DNA of 39,844 bases, taken from Gamarada debralockiae (taxonomy: Eukaryota > Ascomycota > Leotiomycetes > Helotiales > Hyphodiscaceae). The notes below the pieces were generated by a model. The model did no database searches. It worked only from the letters and a program-made list of their open reading frames with translations, and had not been told where the DNA came from. Numbering within the stretch: position 1 is the stretch's first letter; the number at the start of each line of letters is the position of its first letter. Where the stretch lies: positions 1 through 39,844 of the forward strand of contig NXFV01000370.1 of assembly GCA_002803225.1 (NCBI GenBank), read 5' to 3'. Positions 22,088 to 33,375 of this stretch are shown here, piece after piece. Position numbers and translations under genes: made by a program.

Positions 22088-22425
22088 ATGCGCTCCCTGG
22101 TTATCCCAGGTAAGTGCAACCCCTATATATCTCCATGCAACAGCCACGCTCTGTTACTTAGCTCACCAATTCGTTCTCTCAAACAGTCCTCCTACTCATT
22201 TGTCCGAGCCGTCCTAGCCATGGCAATACCCAAAATCACGCGGCCATCTGCCAAGTTGGCGGCGTCCTTTCGGGCAGCCTCAATAAATCTCTCAATGAAA
22301 TTCTTGGCAACAATCACATCAACGTTCTTGATAGCGACAATGAAATCCTTAAGGGAGTTCCCAGTAACAACGACAACTTGCTTGGGGAGGCGCCCTGGAT
22401 GGCGTTGTTTAGAGAACAAGGGTAA
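22088..22425 (+). CDS. Possible small secreted protein
   Basis: Exons 22088-22109 and 22187-22425 flank a 77-nt intron with perfect ends (GTAAGT...TCAAACAG). The spliced frame gives 86 aa. MRSLVIPVLLLICPSRPSHG looks like a signal peptide, and the mature part is Asn/Leu-rich (GSLNKSLNEILGNNHINVLD). The stop TAA sits inside another GTAAGT (22422-22427); if that is a second donor, the next acceptors also give a stop within a few codons. The reading frame, signal peptide and splice sites support a gene, but the mature part has a single Cys and no known domain. The antisense frame 22192-22419 is also open, so strand choice is not fully secure. Confidence 0.5.
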
Positions 22426-22803
22426 GTTCTGGCTCGCAAGAAGTATAAGATAAATTGAAGCTGACTGAGCTGAAAGGTATTCTTCTAGAAGTTAGCACAC
22501 TTCCCTCCTCCCCCCGGCCCTTTTTTTTTTGTGTGTGGAAAGGAAATTGAATTGGATTACATGGAAGTTAGGAGGAGAATGGAGAGGAGTTCGATATCTT
22601 GTTCTACGCAGCTTCAGCCTTCGTGGGAGAGGCAGGCTTGAAGCTCAGTAATAATAAACGTTTTTCTTAGTGGGCTTTACTGGTGCTCTCAGTTTTTGCT
22701 CGTCTTCCTTCCATCAGTGCCATTGATATTTGATCCTCTCGGTTTTAATCACCTCAATTAAAGAAAACTCCCATTACTTCAGGTCACAAGCCCAATCCCT
22801 CAG
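22426..22803. other. Intergenic between secreted-protein candidate and LINE
   Basis: Contains pyrimidine-rich sequence, a T10 run and a GT microsatellite near 22519-22539. No gene seen. Confidence 0.5.
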
Positions 22804-22817
22804 TCGCTGAAATTATT
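22804..22817. repeat. Target-site duplication of LINE, copy 1
   Basis: TCGCTGAAATTATT, repeated exactly at 23683-23696 on the other side of the LINE fragment. Confidence 0.8.
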
Positions 22818-23682
22818 ATTATTTATTATACACTGCTTGAGCCTATAACGGCTCTACAGAACTCCCTCAATCTAAGTACATAGTAAAAACTGTGCCTTAA
22901 AAACAAGGCCAGATGAAAAACCTATATATCTTTAATATCCTCTAGTTGTTCGTCTAATTTTGTACTAGTAGTTCCTCACCGATCTACTAGCAACTAATGA
23001 AAAAGGAGAGAACTGGGCCCCGGGGGGGTGGTTGGTTCGGAGCAGTAGTGATTGGTAGGTTGGGGTAGCTCGAGCTTGGTAGCGGCGTTAGGTGGCTCTA
23101 GGGCTCCTCAAGTTTCTTCGCTAGTTTGTATTCTAGGAGTATACCTGACTTTATAAGCTCTCTAGCTATTATTGGCGCATGTTGTGGGGAACTTAAGGCG
23201 TTTATTAGGTCCTCCCGCGTGCGTAGTGGAAAGGCGTTTGAGCATTGTAGTTGCGCTCGCTCATAGCATCGTAAGAGGAGGTGCTCTGCTGTCTCTTTGC
23301 CCCCTCCGCATTGGCAATACGGGGTGTTGATGCCTGGGACCCGCCTGTTAAATAGGAAGGCACGTAGACCGATCTTCTCAGTGCGCAGCTGGGTGAGTAT
23401 CGAGCTTTGCGCCTTTGTAAGCTTGGCGTGCTTTTTAAGTACTGACGCTGAGAAGTCAGGTTTAAGCTCGGCTGTTGGCGTCCCTAGTGCTCTCGCTCTT
23501 CTGTCTCTATTGCCTTGTTCTGTGCGCCATCTCGATTGCCACTCTCTGGCTAGCGCTCGCTGGGTCGACCTTTCTCGGTGCTCTGCTGGGGCCCATTGCG
23601 AGGCCCATTCCGCCACTAGCTCGTCGCGAGACTGCCCTAGGCGCGAACGCCTAGATCGAAGTCGAAGTCGTGCGGCGATCTC
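22818..23682 (-). mobile_element. 5'-truncated Tad-like LINE (ORF2 C-terminus)
   Basis: On the minus strand an open frame runs from the right junction to a stop at 23098-23100. It encodes SRDELVAEWASQWAPAEHRE, a basic Arg-rich region, and PYCQCGGGKETAEHLLLRC, a Cys/His cluster. This is the end of the RNase H / post-RNase H zinc-knuckle region of fungal Tad-clade LINE ORF2 proteins. The rest of ORF2, with reverse transcriptase and endonuclease, is absent, as expected from 5' truncation during target-primed reverse transcription. The low-coordinate end is a TAATAAATAAT-type A-rich tail. Identical 14-bp sequences border it. The fragment's coding frame has no stop, so the insertion is young compared with the other relics here. 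Confidence 0.85.
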
Positions 23683-23696
23683 TCGCTGAAATTATT
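23683..23696. repeat. Target-site duplication of LINE, copy 2
   Basis: Identical to the sequence at 22804-22817; marks the 5' junction of the truncated LINE. Confidence 0.8.
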
Positions 23697-24412
23697 GAGC
23701 ATTGCAATGGTTATATCAATTTCGAAACTTTGAGTGTAGATCAGCAGTTCACAATTGATTTAGCCCAGTCGACATGGAAGTTGGTTTACACCAATCAAAG
23801 CATATACTAATCGGAATTTTAGTGAAAGGAATCTACTAATCCGGAAAGCAACTTGCAAATTGCATTAAAATTACAGAACTCGAATCATTCCATCTTGTGT
23901 CCACCAGAGGATCATCTCCCGGGCAAGCCGCCTATAAATTCCAAACGGAAGCATCTGTTGGGGGGGGAAGGTTGTCTCCCCGAAATATGGAGCCCGCAAG
24001 CAAAACGCCGTGCGTAACGCTGATAATGTTCAATCCTCCAAATGGTCTGACATGGGACAGAAAAGCCAGCAAGGCCTGGGACAGGTTACAAATCAACAGT
24101 GCTAGAAATTACAAGAATCCTTCAAGAACATTTCATGTTCGCCAAACAAGAAGAAGACAAGAGGAAAGGAAAGAAGCAGGAATGAGAACGAGAATTAATG
24201 GTACAGCAATCCTTCTCCGAAAGGGAAAGAGACAGTCATGAAGTGGAGAAAGGTTCCATATCAAAGGACCAGCAAGGATGTTAGGGAAAGCGGATGTTGG
24301 ATTTGCTTTGATGGAGGGAATTTCAATCGTTAAAATAATTCGAACCATTGAGCAAAATGCGAACGTCCATTGTGTAACTTTCCGAGACAATGGTCCTTCA
24401 GAGGCGGTTGCT
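23697..24412. other. Intergenic, no gene seen
   Basis: About 715 bp; the right part is the 3' flank of the large minus-strand gene. Short ORFs only. Confidence 0.5.
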
Positions 24413-27400
24413 CTACCAGAAGTAGTAAGGTTGCGGAGCTTCGATCTCGGTAGCAGCGGCGGAGTTCTGTATAGCCTGGGTGTCGATGGCGTTATCGTTG
24501 TAGAATCCAACCCCATCCATCTGCTTGAGCATTTCGCAGGCCGGGAGGTACATTGATTGGACGGCGTCGATGTTTGAAAGCTTCTCCGAGGTCCATGATG
24601 CTTCATCTCCAAGCTCAATAGATTTATTTTGCTCGAACATTTCGTCAGCCTCGGGGCAGGAAATACCGATTTCGTGCCAGAGATATAGCCATTTGAATTG
24701 ATGTCCTTCCTGAGCAAGCATCATGCTAGAATTGAGACATCCGACTGCCTTCCAAATCATGCGGCCCTCTCCGCCCACGAAATCGATTTGAAGCTCTCGG
24801 ACTTCGGAGATGGCCAAAATAGATTTAGCATCAACGCTTCTGTAGCGATTGATACGTCTTACGCGGACACCAAAGATCATGAGGCTAGAAAGATGGTCTG
24901 GGACCTCGAAGAAGAGCATTGGGTTCCGAAGTCCTTCACTGCGAACTGGTCAACAAACATATTTTATAGAAATAGACTAACTTACGGAATGTGGAGGGAA
25001 CTCTTCACAGATTCAGTAAGCTCCGTATATGCCGGGTCGACGTTTTCACTGGGCTCGACTCCGGTTGCAACAATCCGAAAATCCCAATGTCTCTTGATTC
25101 CATGGACGTTGATAGCTCCAAATTCGCGTCTGATCTTGACAGCGACAGTATCGAGTTTCTCCCCATGGATCTCGAGAGTGAAGGGGCGGTGTCTCGCAGT
25201 TCTACAGTCAACACAGAGAATATCATAGAAGATGTCCCAGCTTGATTGGTGATGCTCCCACATGGCATATCCTTGACGGTCTTTCATCTCGACCAAGAAG
25301 GATATGTCTGCAGGAAGGACGGTGAGGACCTTAGTAAAGACAGGCATTGGTATTACTCCAGTCGAATTCTCCAATAATCCCAGAGCAATTTCAGGCCGAA
25401 TGCTAGCTTCCGATTCTCCGGGGGTGATGTACTTGCGAGGAACACCTTTCAAAAGAATGCGGCCGAACTCAGCCTGGATATTCAATTCTCCTTGAAAGCC
25501 ACGGAGGCCCCACAAGAGTTCATCAATGCTCATATCGATATTTCCGATAAATTCAGGTGTTGGATCAATGACGGGAGTATGCACACTTGGAACTGGTTGT
25601 CGGACTCGTGGGGGACTTGGTCGTTCGAGTCCAGCCAAGGAGTAAGACTTCGAGCCTCTGGATTGATTTGGCTTCGGTGCCTTTTGATTTATTGTTGAAC
25701 GGAAGGTGCGAGTCGCAACTTCGTCAACAAGCTGCATCGTGTCACGCTGTGGAACGGGATAGCCTGCCAAAACTCGAGGGCTACCGAATAGATCGTCGGA
25801 CAGTAGATCTACCATCAATGGTGTTGACAGGGCCGGAACATTTCTGATTGGTTCTAAGACAGGTACGTTGAGAATCGAAACTTTCTCATCGAGGAAATTG
25901 AATGAGACATCTTCAATCGCTTCGAACGCATCGAAGCTAACAAGCTTTTCAGGCTCCACGTTGATGTGGTTGCGCTCGATGACCTTTGGAGTCATATTCT
26001 TCATCGGAGAGTCTTGAAGAAGATCGGGTACAGGGCGTTTGCTCGAGGAGTCGTGTGCCACATACTGTGGCGTTTGCGGCACATTCGCGTGTGGAATCTG
26101 CTCCAACAAGGGCATCCGAGGCGTGTGAGGGGGCCGTACAGGGGATCTATGCTGGAGTGTAGAAACTTTTGCCGTCTGTTGAGAGCTTTGAGCATGAATC
26201 TTCTTCTTCGTTCCGACGCGCTCTTCGGTGTATGGCACATATGTATCCCAGCTGGGCTTCCGTTGCTGGTCTGATAAATTGTTAGTAAACAAATCACTGG
26301 ACGTGAATCACAGTTGAAAGTGAAGGGACCTACTATTGCATGTGCCATGGTCCGATTGGACTTGTCCAGGGTTGCTGGCCGAAGTTTCGAGATCCTGGTC
26401 AAGCATCCAGCGCTGAATTCCTTCTAATTGAAGAGCATCCTGGGTAGCTGCAAGCTCGACGTCGTTGCCTTCGAGACTCTTGGCTTGAAAACTTGCCTGC
26501 TCAGTCTGCCCAGTCTGCTTGGGTTGTTGCGGTGATTGGGGTGTCTGGAGTGGCTGAGGTGATTGAGGTTGGTAATTGTACCTTTCAAAGCGGGTCATCG
26601 CATTTTCTTGCTCATTTCCTTGAGGAATGTAGGAACTGTATTTGAAGTCTTTCCATTCCCTAGAGCCCAAGTCTTTGTTGTCGAGGCCAACGGCGGCATG
26701 ATACTTTTCCACCTTGAATGGAGTGTACCGAGATTTTACGGCGTTGAAAATGGCGCATCGGACGGCGACAGCGAATGGGAGGTTGCGATAATCAAACCTA
26801 GCGGTAGATAATGATAGATTGTCCAGCAAAGTTGTTTCGAAGTACTTCTTCTTGACATCGATGTAATGCTTGAAAGAGACCCGGTAGTTCTCGAGTTCCT
26901 CGGTGTAAAACAGATGCTTCACATAAGTGAATCTCGAGTCCTACGAAATATCAGTCACCAAATTCAATTCATGATTAGGGCATAGATGACAGAACTCACG
27001 AGGGTTTTTCTGATATTGTCAAGCTTACAGATAGCACGATGGCATTCTTCTTCGGAAGTAGCGCCAATGTAGATCTTGTCTTGGTTCAGATCCTTAACGA
27101 ATTCACAGCTGACCAGTCTCGCGAGCTTTGCCAGAACCTCATCGGTAACAACGTCGTCTAGAGAAGGATTTGCAGCTTCGTACACCCATGTGGTCTTCGA
27201 CTTGTAGTATCGGACTTTTTCAGGAAAGTCGATACCTAGCATTGGCTGGAAGGAATCGATTACATTATTCTCCTCGCATTTATCCACGGTGTCTGGGACA
27301 CCATTCTGCTTCTTCCATGCTGATAGGTGCTGGATCTTGTTAGTCTTCGTCTAGGAAGATGTTAGTAAATTGGCACTGCTCAATTATTGAGTAAAGCTGA

Positions 27401-28176
27401 GCAATTGTACGTACCGACTTGGCTTCACCGTCAGAATCTTCAACGCAAGAGTCACTCTCATCACTATCTTCCCATCCATCACCTGACTCCTGGGCAATGA
27501 GATTTTGGGCAACTTTAAAGAAAATATTCCACACTTCCTCCGAAATTGAGTGTGGGCAGGATATGCGGAAGGATTGATCTTCACCTTTCCATTCGACATC
27601 TGCAGTCTATAGTGAAGAGAGTCAGCTTGGCTTTAATAATTGTTGAAGGGAAGAGAGGTGGCATGAATGAAAGTCTAGGATACCACTTGGTGTCCATTCG
27701 TCCATATTTGCCCGACTGTCGTAGTCACTGTCAGTGGCGGAGAGTTCCTGACTGGCGATATCATTGTCTGTGCCGGGCGGCTCCACTGGCGCGGCCTACA
27801 GATCGGTAGCGGGGCATTGCTCCTCTGGAGACCCCATGAGACCATAGCGGACAGTGACTCGCTGGCGAGGCTATTGTTGATAAAAGCTTTTACTCCGACA
27901 GTCAAAGTACGGGAGGAACTCGATTGAGTCTGGGCTAACACAGATGGTGGAAGTAAAGATGAAGACAAAAGTAAGACGTACCAGGTCCTTGTTCTCAAGT
28001 TCCTTCTGGAGTTGTTGGTTTAAAGTCTTGATGCCTTCGGGTTTGAAGAACCATTCGCTTGCGAAGACAAATCTTTTTGTAATGCCGTTACTTGTTGCCG
28101 CGGTTGTGGTCATTGTTCGGGAGGCCGCGGCGAAGGATGAGGGACCACTTCGCTGCGTGGATGTCGTGAATGACAT
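24413..28176 (-). CDS. Large multi-exon protein of unknown function with a KH-like segment
   Basis: I do not recognise the family. Exons that join in frame: 28176-27982, 27795-27684, 27599-27415, 27350-27000, 26940-26334, 26270-24986 and 24938-24413, giving 1,086 aa. An optional 36-nt exon at 27929-27894 also fits in phase (1,098 aa). Visible parts: a Ser/Thr-rich N-terminus; an acidic stretch (WEDSDESDSCVEDSDGE); VSCEFVKDLNQDKIYIGATS with EEECHRAICKLDNI, which has the pattern of a KH-like RNA-binding fold; a Gln/Pro-rich linker (QPQSPQPLQTPQSPQQPKQ); a long disordered middle; and a beta-rich C-terminal domain starting near ELNIQAEFGRILLKGVPRKY and ending in PQPYYFW. There is no TM or signal peptide. 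The frames are clean across six or seven introns, so this is a maintained gene. An RNA-associated role is only a guess from the KH-like pattern. Confidence 0.8.
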
Positions 28177-29211
28177 ATTGGTCAGCGCGGTGCAGAATTC
28201 AAGTATTGTGTTCAGGATTCCGATTTTCAATCGTTGACAATAGCTGGGCACTTCGAGATCCAGCGAACTTCTGGATATTCAGCAACCGACGCCATCCAGA
28301 TACGAATGAAATGAGATAATCGCTCACCTTCCATGAATGATTCAAAGGTTCATCTGCCGTCGTGTTGCTGAAGCAGCTAGGAAAGAAATTCTCTGGGATG
28401 GACAGTCTGAAGAGCGATGGTTCAAGTCCGCGAGGTTGGAAGTGAACGTGATATCTAGACGCGGAGTTGGTCTTCAAGATGCGTCAGGATAGTAGTTCGG
28501 AAAGAAGGTCAAGGGAGGGAGTACATTATCGGTGTGGACAGGTTCTTTGGTTATGCTTGCGCAGCTTGAAGGTCGTCGGAAGAGATTTCAAACATTCAAT
28601 TAATTTGAAGAATTGACGATCGGGACGACAGGATTTTGTTCGTCCCGAGTCCTGGAGCAGAAGTAGAAAGGCATATACAACAATTATTTAAATAGTTGAT
28701 TGCGTTTCAAAGATTAAAGATGAGGAAGGTTGTTTGTTTGTAGGCGAAGCGAAGCCTGCGGAAAAGCTCGCGTCACAACCGATTCACCACCCTGGGAACG
28801 AACGCATTAATGAGCTAATCAATAACTTTGGAGAGTATCAAATAAAGGGACATTATGCATGGATTGCAAAGAGCAGCAAATAGGAGTGGATATCGGGTCA
28901 TTGCACACAGCAAGGCATACACGTCCCTTCTTTCCGCACCAGAGATTCAAAGAATCTCGGATAGCCACCAGTAACGTGGATGTACGGAGGCCGCACGAGT
29001 CCTTCGTTAAGTCAGAAATGAGAGACCAAAATCCGTATTCAGGGAGGATCTCTCGAAGCTCTCGTATCTTACGATCTCGTTGCTTAAGTATGGTGAGAAT
29101 GAGGCTTCGATTGATGATTCTCATCAGCCTTGGGTAAGGCGGGCTCCGTTTCTCCAATATGGACTTTGACCCATGATTGAATTCTTGTTGACTCAAGCAA
29201 CTCGGTCGATT
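28177..29211. other. Upstream flank of the large gene; no secure gene
   Basis: A minus frame at 28199-28477 lies upstream of the large gene but could not be joined to it in phase. The minus frame 28819-29196 (basic, ITLKQRDRK-like stretch) may be a further exon of the weak gene at 29.2-29.8 kb. An AT-rich stretch at 28570-28720 probably holds promoter sequence. Confidence 0.4.
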
Positions 29212-29782
29212 TCAGAAGTTTCCCTCGTAGGAAGTGCTTCCCTCTCCGGCCGAAGCCCTGATTTGAAACATGAATAGTCCCGCGGTCCATTCTCCATCCA
29301 GGACAGCTTCCCAATTGTACATCAAGAGATAGCCAATGGCATATCTGTGCAGCTGGAGATGTGACGCCAGATATGTATGTGCACGAGAATTGTAGCGCTT
29401 CAAAGTGCTCCTCTTATAGCTCTTGTAGGTTCCCTCAAGGTTTCTGGCCAAGGTGCGTCGTTCTAGGTCTCCTTCCCTCTCTCGCCCTCAGATAAGATGG
29501 AGCCGTGAAGTTGGCCGAGACGCAGCTATTTGGGGACTTTCCATGAAGATTGCCTTTGCAACTGGTGTTTCCCGTCGATATTGGCGGAAGTGATCTTGTG
29601 ATGGATTCTAGTCTGGCTTCTAATAGACATGTGCGTATGGCATCGAACCAGTCGCTGCCGCTCCTTGCCTGCAACTTGAAAACGTTACAAAGTCTTATTA
29701 CTGTCTCAGGTGGCAATTCTACTATTGGCTCATGATCCCTTTCATTGCCAACTTCAAAGAGAGTGACATCGTCCATCGACAT
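29212..29782 (-). CDS. Weak candidate gene, unknown function
   Basis: Starting at ATG 29780-29782 (MSMDDVTLFEVGNE), the frame continues through VELPPETVIRLCNVFKLQAR and LLEARLESITRSLPP to a point near 29553. A second frame with protein-like composition (RNLEGTYKSYKRSTLKRYNS, YAIGYLLMYNWEAVLDGEW) runs from about 29485 to a stop at 29212. They join in phase only if a GC-AG intron of about 67 nt is assumed (AAAG|GCAATC ... TCTGAG|). I recognise no domain. It could equally be a gene remnant with a frameshift. Confidence 0.3.
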
Positions 29783-30857
29783 GAGATCCAGAGAACCGGC
29801 TGCCGAGCAAGCATGGGACAAACTTCATGTTCTGCTCGAGCTTTGCAGCTAAGGTATATGATAGCTTATGAGCCGGCTCCACTCCTCGTCCGAAGAATCT
29901 CACAAGTTGAACGAATGGCCCACACTCCATTCGTTCACTCAAAGTGAGACTTCCCAAGATACCAGAAAGAGAATCTCCCCTTATTCTCTGTTCGCTTCAC
30001 CAATCAGTCTAACTCTCAAAGGCACGGGTTGAGGCCGTATAGTAATCACGAACTCAACTCGTCCACCCAGACAACAAAGATGGAACCAAAGCAGTATGTC
30101 TCATCTCCTGCAGTACTTCAGATGCGAAACCTTACAGCGAGAGGTCCTTAGGGGCGGACTTTTCTCTGCCTTGCCAGCGCCAGGATGCTAGCATTCGCCA
30201 AGACATTCAAAGTCGACAAGATTTGATGTCGACAAAGGCATCAACATTGGTTATGCTCTTGCCAGCGATGGTCATTGTCGCAGCAAAATTCAAAGGGTGG
30301 CTGATGGCTGGCGTCTTATTACATGGAGAGGTCTACGTGGACAGGAGAGCTATCTACTCTACCCACAAGAACTTGGCATGCCATTACAGTATGGAATTGC
30401 TGAATTCCATCGAGCGATTTGGAACGAGAACAGCCTGACGAATTTAGTATTGAAGAATTCATCCAGAAGCCGAAGATCATGTCACTAACAATCCCGGCTT
30501 TGGAATATATTTCTATTCAACCTCTCTTCTCTGTTATACAAAGGTCTCCTATCTCAGAGGAGTTCGTCATGAAAACACCCATGCTCTATGCATCATTCAA
30601 GGGCTAGCAAGAAACGAAGAACTCCAGGCACCAAACCAACCATCAATCATGCTTTTGAAAAATGCCGAGCTGCAATGCCATTCCTATCCAGATCCCAATG
30701 CAATGCAGTCTTGTGATATCGTAAGAAAGCTCGTTCTGAGCGTCATGAGGAGCACGTATTGCTCTCGTTCCCTGCCTTCCTCCCATTATACACTGTATGT
30801 GACTCCCATTATGTTCCTCGGTCTCTGACCTCGCGTTTTTTTGTAATATGGTTGTGG
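29783..30857. other. Intergenic with conflicting plus-strand ORFs
   Basis: Plus frames at 30223-30438, 30297-30488 and 30419-30607 overlap one another. The second (GYALASDGHCRSKIQRVADG) and third (EQPDEFSIEEFIQKPKI) look protein-like and are one base apart in frame, so a frameshifted gene remnant is possible. A candidate GTATGT...TTACAG intron at 30094-30140 would instead keep the first frame open. No domain recognised. Confidence 0.35.
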
Positions 30858-32308
30858 TTATTGGGCGCCTTTGACGTTCTGCTTCACCCCCAAAGCCCAC
30901 TTCAACTCCCCCAGCACCCTCTGCGTCTCCTCGAGCGCCAACTCATTCGCCCGTTCCTGCTCCACAGCTCTCTCCTTAATCGCCCTCAATGCCTCCTCCT
31001 GTTCCCTCTTATATGCCTCGAAATGCGCCGCTACCTCCAGCTTCTGTTTCAGCAACTCATCTAGCTGTTCAGCCTGCTGATCGCACAGTCCCTGCAACAT
31101 ATTCATCCTCTGATCATCGCCTCTCCGTTCCAACACCAAACTCTCAATCTCTTTCCCCAGCTTTCCCACCGTCTTGCTAACCTCTGCGCCTTGCTCCTTC
31201 CAATGATTCGCCATCGCCTTGTTCCGGCCTTCCATCAGCGCTGCATACGTTTGCGCCTCCTCGACTTTGACTTTACTCTCTTCCTCTGTCCTTTCCATCG
31301 CTTCCCTCCACCCCCTTTCACTTTCAACTGCTGCATCTGCCCTTGCTTTCTCGCCCTCGATCTGCGCCTTCAGCTCAGCCAATTGTCGTTCCCTTCTTTT
31401 GAGTAGCGTCTTCGTTATCGTGGCGTCATGTAGTCGGCCCTCGTATTCCCCAGAAAGCGCCTCCATCCTCCCCTCCGCCATCTTGACCGCTTGTTTGCTC
31501 TCCTCCGCCCTCAGTCTTTCCAAATTGAGATCCCGTTTTAGCATATCATTCTCAGCCATCAACCGCTCTATCACCCGTCCGGACTTCCCTAGATTCGCAC
31601 GCCCGACGGCAGAACTCCATTGTGAAGACCCGGGGGATGTGCCATTACTCCCGTTCGATTCTTCGGACGTTTGGATGTTGTTCGAGTATGTCCGCGTAGG
31701 GCCAAATTCTGCGGAAATTGTTCGCACCATCCCGTGCCCTACTGGTAAGGAGTTTTTCGTGATTTGCGGGCTTGACTGGGGGGTTGGGAGGGGAGAGAAG
31801 GTTTTCGTGGGTACGGAGGATGGATCGCTTCTGCTTTGGTGTCGTCTTTCGTCTTCGGAGGATGTATCTATGTGTAGGGATTCGGTGGGTACGGATCTGA
31901 TCGTGCCATTTGGCGTTTTCGATGGGGTAGGTTGATCATGTGTGGATGCGGTATGTAATTTGTTCATCGCGTTTGAAGAAACGGGGCAGAGAGTTCTGGT
32001 GGGCGCATTGATTGTATCAATATCATCGAAGGCTACTGCACGCTCCGTATTTCTGATATCTGTAAAAGCCATCTGTCAATCATGTTTCCTTGCAAAAATA
32101 GATAAAGAAAGAAAGAAGGCTAATGGAGCGGTGTTCGGATAATAAGGCTGTGTTGCATCTGGTTGCATAATCCGCAGCAACCGAGATCAGGTCTGACAAT
32201 GACAGTAGATGGGGGTTTCTTACCAGCAATACTCGTAGTGTCTGCATGTATTTGTATTTCCGGCTGGATCGTTGAATCCGGCTGAGGAGCTGCCTCTCGA
32301 GCGGGCAT
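30858..32308 (-). CDS. She3-family coiled-coil protein
   Basis: Two exons: 32308-32224 and 32059-30858, with a 164-nt intron (GTAAGA...TTTTACAG), giving 428 aa. If translation starts at ATG 32072 instead, a single exon gives 404 aa. The two-exon model is preferred because its phase is exact and both splice sites are good. The first 150 residues are disordered (Ser/Thr/Pro-rich). Then GKSGRVIERLMAENDMLKRDLNLE starts a coiled coil to near the end, with TLLKRRERQLAELKAQIE and QTYAALMEGRNKAMANHWKEQ, matching the SHE3 family (PF17078). In budding yeast She3 links myosin Myo4 to She2-bound mRNA for transport to the bud. Filamentous fungi lack the She2 pathway as known, so the cargo here is open. 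Cytoplasmic; no lesion. Confidence 0.82.
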
Positions 32309-33375
32309 CGCTCATCTCTTCCTCGCAGATAACCAGTATGCTGGAATGATAAGCGCTTCTGTTGTTGGTTGTATCAAATAATCGCGTTCTGCCGCGCCTC
32401 AAAAATCCAACAGCAAGCGTCTCTGAACCGACGCCTCGATTTGTGCTCGAATAATTCGGGGCAAGTACAGATAATATCAAAGCAATTGATGATAGGTTCT
32501 CCTTTTGCTGGTAACAGTGCGTATGATGATTTTGATGTTGCAGAATGTCGAAACCCAAAATTCGCATTGACAACTTCCGGGTCACGGTTGTCGCGACCAA
32601 AAGCAAGCTGACGTCGCTGACTGGGCAACTGGATGCGACAAGGGTGGCCGTTTTATGAACGCTATTAAGACTTGGGATTAGGGCGCAAGATCGCCAACTC
32701 CCCCTGCCTAAAACCTGTTTCCTTTGGGCAGGGGAAGGCAGAGCGGCGTCATTTGGAGACAATTCTGTTTGAACGTCTTCCTCTTCCATTCGAGGATATG
32801 AGGCCCAATAAGATCTCGTCAGGCAAGACCCATGGAGATTTTAATGACTTGCAGCTGTCAGCTCAGGAGGATTGAGTTTCATGTGCTCTGCAGGCATATT
32901 CCCGGGACGGGCGACATTGCTTGGACCGTTCAACCCCTATTTTCAACGTGCTGCCAGTGCCTGCCTGACGGCCCCCTTTTCTCCAAAATCATCTACATCT
33001 TTCGGTCGATCTGGCTAGGATCCATGTATGCATCTCGATTTGTCCGCTTACTTTCGAGGTACTATGATACACCTCAATCGAATTCTGGAGTGTCAACGAC
33101 TGTGAGGCTGGAAGTGTTCAGGTTACGTCTACCGGTATGGCCGCAAGGAGACGTCTCCTAGCTAAGTTACCCCGACGGACCAACGAAAGGCTTCATTGAA
33201 TCGGGAAGTTCCCAATGGTACTGTACATAATTCATTTGCTATTGAGAGTTCCCTGCTCTGGCCATGTGTATTCCGGCTTCTCTTATCCTCTCAATATGTG
33301 CAAGAGTTGGAGATGTGAATCGAGTCACCGACCAAACTCTCCAGGAGTTCAACTCCTCCACGATCAAGCCCACAA
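32309..33375. other. Intergenic, upstream of She3-family gene
   Basis: About 1.07 kb between the She3-type gene start and the 3' end of the FAD-oxidase relic. The minus ORF 32220-32789 (189 codons, true ATG) overlaps exon 1 in another frame and has no domain; plus ORFs are short. Nothing else supported. Confidence 0.45.

Noticed and set aside
22192..22419. Minus-strand 75-codon ORF (KNVDVIVAKNFIERFIEAARK)
   Set aside because: No splice context or domain found, and it is antisense to a better supported spliced frame with a signal peptide; kept as an open question in the findings.
30078..30607. Plus-strand spliced gene
   Set aside because: Three overlapping frames compete, none has a recognisable domain, and a frameshift is needed to use the best parts.
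31219..31935. 238-codon plus-strand ORF
   Set aside because: Antisense shadow of the She3-family coiled coil; Ser/Leu-rich translation without domain.
32220..32789. 189-codon minus ORF with a true ATG
   Set aside because: Low-complexity and no domain; its 3' part overlaps She3 exon 1 in another frame and its stop lies at that exon's intron donor.
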